DNA from: JAWLGW01 sp964569055
GTDB taxonomy: Bacteria > Planctomycetota > J058
NCBI GenBank assembly: GCA_964569055.1
Contig: CAZMSZ010000344.1
Location: 1-8,287, forward strand
Direction of reading: 5' to 3'
DNA length: 8,287 nucleotides
In this document: in pieces, positions 6,291 through 8,287 of the stretch
How positions within the stretch are numbered: position 1 is the first letter of the stretch
Layout: each line of letters opens with the position of its first letter
The notes under the pieces: generated by a model
Seen by the model: only the letters and a program-made list of their open reading frames with translations
What the model was told of the DNA's origin: nothing
Database searches by the model: none
Made by a program: the position numbers and the translations under genes

Positions 6291-7588
6291 TCGAGCCCGC
6301 CCCCGACGAGGTGCGCGCCGCCGCGCCCAGCCCGCCCAAGACCCCTGACCTGCCCCTGGAGGACCCCGTGAACGCGCTCGTCTCTGCTCCGCCCGCTCCC
6401 GCGAAGGGCGCCCGCCCCTTCGCCGACGTCACACCCACGCTCGTCCGAGAGCTCGAGCGCTGTCCCCTCCGGGCGGCCCTCGGCCGCGAGCGGGCGGCCC
6501 CGTCGCCGGCCGGGCTGGCGGAGCTCGCAGACGAGCGCCGCGAAGTGGGCCGGCTGGTCCACGCCTGCCTGGCGGCCGCAGGACGACGCCGCCTCCCTGG
6601 CCGCGAGCTGCCGGCCTTCCACCGCCCCACCGCGCCCGAGCTCGTGACCCTGCTCGAGCAGGTGGGCGGCCCGCCCGCGGCCCTGCGCCGCGCGGCCGAG
6701 CTGCTCGAGGCGCTCGCGGCCGAGCTCGACCTCTCGCGCCTGATCGCGGTCGAAGAGCCGTGGCAGCTCGAGATCGGGCGCGACCCCGACACCGGCCGTC
6801 CGGTCGTGGCGGGCGGCCGCTTCGAGCGAGTCGACCAGCTCCGCGACGGCACGATCCGCCTGGTCGACGTGCGCACCGGCAAGCGTGCGCTGAGCCGGGC
6901 CGAGCTCCTGACCGAGAGCGCGCTCGGCCTGCATCTCGCGGCGGCCCGCGCCCGCTGGCCCTTCGCCCCGCGGATCGAGGCGCTGGTGTGGTGGATCGAG
7001 CGCGACGTGCGCGTGAGCGTGCCCTGGACCGAGCGCGAGGACTGGTTCGCACGGGTGCGCGCTCGCGCCGCCTACCACGCGCTTCGCCGCGACGAGCGAA
7101 GCGCCCGCGTGGGCGAGCACTGCGCGAGCTGCCCGTTCGCGGGCCGCTGCGAGGCTTACGCCGAGCGCCAGCGCGCCCTCGCGGCGGCCGCCCCGAGCGC
7201 GCCGCGCGCCGAGGAGGACCCGGCCGTGCTGCTGGCCGAGCGGCGCCGCCTGCAGGAGGTGGCCCAGCTCGCCCGCACCGGCAAGGCCGAGCTCGACCGC
7301 GCGCTGCGGGCGCGGCTCGAGCGGGGCGAGGAGGTGCGCGGCGGCGGCCTGCGCGCCAAGGTGATCACCCGGCGCAAGGCCGAGTGGTCGCCGGGCGTGA
7401 TCCCGGTCCTGGCCCGCGCGCTCGGGCGCGACCCCGCCGAGCTGTTGACCGAGGTCGGGCGGGTGTGCCCCGAGAAGCTGGAGGCCCTGCTCCGGCGCAG
7501 CCCGCCCGAGGCCACCCGGATCGCCGAGGAGCACCAGAGCCGCGACGCGATCGTCTACCTGGAGGTGCGCGAGTGCGCCCCGTTCTGA
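6287..7588 (+). CDS. RecB/Cas4-like PD-(D/E)XK Fe-S nuclease-fold protein, substituted active site
   Basis: The 433-residue protein starts at GTG 6287 (GGAGG four bases upstream). A second start, GTG 6368, also has GGAGGA four bases upstream and would give 406 residues; residues 1-44 are Pro/Ala-rich, so both are possible. The RecB-nuclease order is visible: TLVRELERCPLRAAL (51-65), GRLVHACL with H92, then GRFERVD (177-183) and LVDVRTGKR (192-200). Four cysteines, C59 and C279-x2-C282-x5-C288, fit the 4Fe-4S staple of Cas4/AddB-type nucleases. In active relatives the core is G-x-x-D...D-x-K (E. coli RecB D1067, D1080, K1082). Here the first Asp is E180 and the Lys is R196 (codon CGC at 6872-6874), so metal-dependent cutting may be lost or changed. 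The C-terminal third (about 300-433) is helical and Arg-rich, possibly DNA-binding. It probably works with the Rad52-like protein on DNA ends. Confidence 0.8.
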   Translation: MIEPAPDEVRAAAPSPPKTPDLPLEDPVNALVSAPPAPAKGARPFADVTPTLVRELERCPLRAALGRERAAPSPAGLAELADERREVGRLVHACLAAAGRRRLPGRELPAFHRPTAPELVTLLEQVGGPPAALRRAAELLEALAAELDLSRLIAVEEPWQLEIGRDPDTGRPVVAGGRFERVDQLRDGTIRLVDVRTGKRALSRAELLTESALGLHLAAARARWPFAPRIEALVWWIERDVRVSVPWTEREDWFARVRARAAYHALRRDERSARVGEHCASCPFAGRCEAYAERQRALAAAAPSAPRAEEDPAVLLAERRRLQEVAQLARTGKAELDRALRARLERGEEVRGGGLRAKVITRRKAEWSPGVIPVLARALGRDPAELLTEVGRVCPEKLEALLRRSPPEATRIAEEHQSRDAIVYLEVRECAPF

Positions 7589-7622
7589 GCCCGCTGGCGC
7601 GCCGCGCCGCCGCGCGTATCGT

Positions 7623-7626
7623 GAGG
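7623..7626 (+). promoter_or_regulatory. Ribosome binding site of the last gene
   Basis: GAGG lies five bases before the ATG at 7632. The 43-base gap before this gene breaks the pattern of 4-base overlaps in the operon, so this gene is translated independently even if co-transcribed. Confidence 0.6.
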
Positions 7627-7631
7627 TCCGC

Positions 7632-8273
7632 ATGACGATCCAGATCGCTTGGCTGGTGCAGGAGCCGAACTGGGCCCGCTCGCTCGAGCCCGAGTGGGGT
7701 TCACTCGGGCGCGCGGTCGTCCTGCACCACGGCATGACGCGCGAGCACCTCGCCACCCACGTCCTCGAGGCGCCGGCCTCGAGCGTGACGTTCGACGGCC
7801 TCGACGGCGAGGCCGACTGGGCCTATCTGCTGGTGTGGCGGATCGAGGCCTACCCGCTGGCCAGGGCGGAGTACGAGCTGCGCCCCAACGGCGTCACCGA
7901 GGGCCTGCGGGCCCAGCACCGCGCCATGGCCTTCAACCGCTGGCAGGAGGCCACGAGCTGGCCGATCGGCCAGGTCGAGCGCATGGTGGCCGAATGCACC
8001 CGGCTCTACTGCTGGGGAGTGGCCGTGATCGACGCGCGCGTCAGCCGGCGGACACCACCCAACGCCAGGACCGTCCTGTGCGAAGGGGCGCGCGGCGCAG
8101 AGCGTGAGCAGGTGCACAGCTTCTTGAACCACACCGCTCGAGGCACCTGGGACGATCGCAGCAGCGTGCTGACTCGCCTCGAGGTCCACGCCTCCCGCCC
8201 CGACGCGATCGGGCCCGGGAGCCTGCTCGGTCTGTTCCGACTCGTGCGGCCCGCGCCCCAGGCCCGCGCCTAG
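7632..8273 (+). CDS. Unrecognised tryptophan-rich protein
   Basis: This is a complete 213-residue protein that I cannot assign to a family. It has at least nine tryptophans, many paired with Tyr or Leu (WAYLLVW at 63-69, RWQEATSW near 102-109, YCWGVAV near 126-132). There is no signal peptide, membrane segment, Walker motif or metal-binding Cys/His cluster. Alternating hydrophobic stretches (VTFDGL, YLLVWRIEAY, YELRPNG) suggest a mostly beta fold in the first half, followed by helix AQHRAMAFNRWQEA. Such a sandwich-plus-helix look is seen in some phage structural proteins, but that is only an impression. It follows the nuclease-fold gene on the same strand by 43 bases and may belong to the same transcript. 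The start is fixed by GAGG at 7623-7626. Stop TAG at 8271-8273; only 14 bases follow. Confidence 0.75.
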   Translation: MTIQIAWLVQEPNWARSLEPEWGSLGRAVVLHHGMTREHLATHVLEAPASSVTFDGLDGEADWAYLLVWRIEAYPLARAEYELRPNGVTEGLRAQHRAMAFNRWQEATSWPIGQVERMVAECTRLYCWGVAVIDARVSRRTPPNARTVLCEGARGAEREQVHSFLNHTARGTWDDRSSVLTRLEVHASRPDAIGPGSLLGLFRLVRPAPQARA

Positions 8274-8287
8274 CCGACGAACGCCTG

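Noticed and set aside
7589..7631. Separate promoter before the last gene (GTATCGT near 7616)
   Set aside because: The match to a -10 box is weak and there is no -35 in the 43-base gap. Read-through from the upstream operon is simpler.
6242..7756. Minus-strand frame of 504 codons opposite the nuclease-fold gene
   Set aside because: It is antisense to a gene with clear RecB-family and Fe-S motifs, and its own peptide shows no domain.

Overview
This is a very GC-rich window (above 70% GC by eye). Its genes are closely packed, often start with GTG, and often overlap by 4 bases. Together with the protein styles, this suggests a large-genome soil or aquatic bacterium of the Myxococcota/former Deltaproteobacteria type. 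That placement is an inference; no marker gene is present.

Layout. (1) At 1-191 (minus strand) lies the 5' part of a small helix-turn-helix-like protein, cut off by the window edge, with a near-perfect Shine-Dalgarno sequence. (2) 192-480 is non-coding: two small dyads upstream of the HTH gene and a terminator-like hairpin just past the next operon. (3) 481-4353 (minus strand) is a three-gene operon in the order SMC/RecN-like coiled-coil ATPase, soluble HEAT-repeat histidine kinase, response regulator with a DNA-binding-like tail. (4) 4354-4695 is a divergent control region. It has a TATACT -10 box for the ATPase operon and a cluster of direct repeats with core GGTCACG; two copies are identical over 15 bases and the first three are spaced by about two helical turns. 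(5) 4696-8273 (plus strand) is a second operon: a DUF3102-type protein with an acidic tract, a Rad52-family single-strand annealing protein, a RecB/Cas4-like Fe-S nuclease-fold protein, and, after 43 bases, an unrecognised protein.

How the parts may work together. The plus-strand operon looks like a phage- or plasmid-style recombination module (annealing protein plus RecB-type nuclease). However, two active-site positions of the nuclease are substituted (Asp to Glu and Lys to Arg), so it may not cut DNA. The minus-strand operon looks like an intracellular sensing unit: no protein has a membrane segment, the kinase carries HEAT repeats instead of a receptor domain, and it is co-transcribed with a DNA-repair-type ATPase. 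The two operons diverge from one repeat-rich region. A testable idea is that the response regulator binds the GGTCACG repeats and ties the recombination module to whatever the ATPase/kinase pair senses, such as damaged or foreign DNA. The gene family calls rest on visible motifs. The joint function is a hypothesis.
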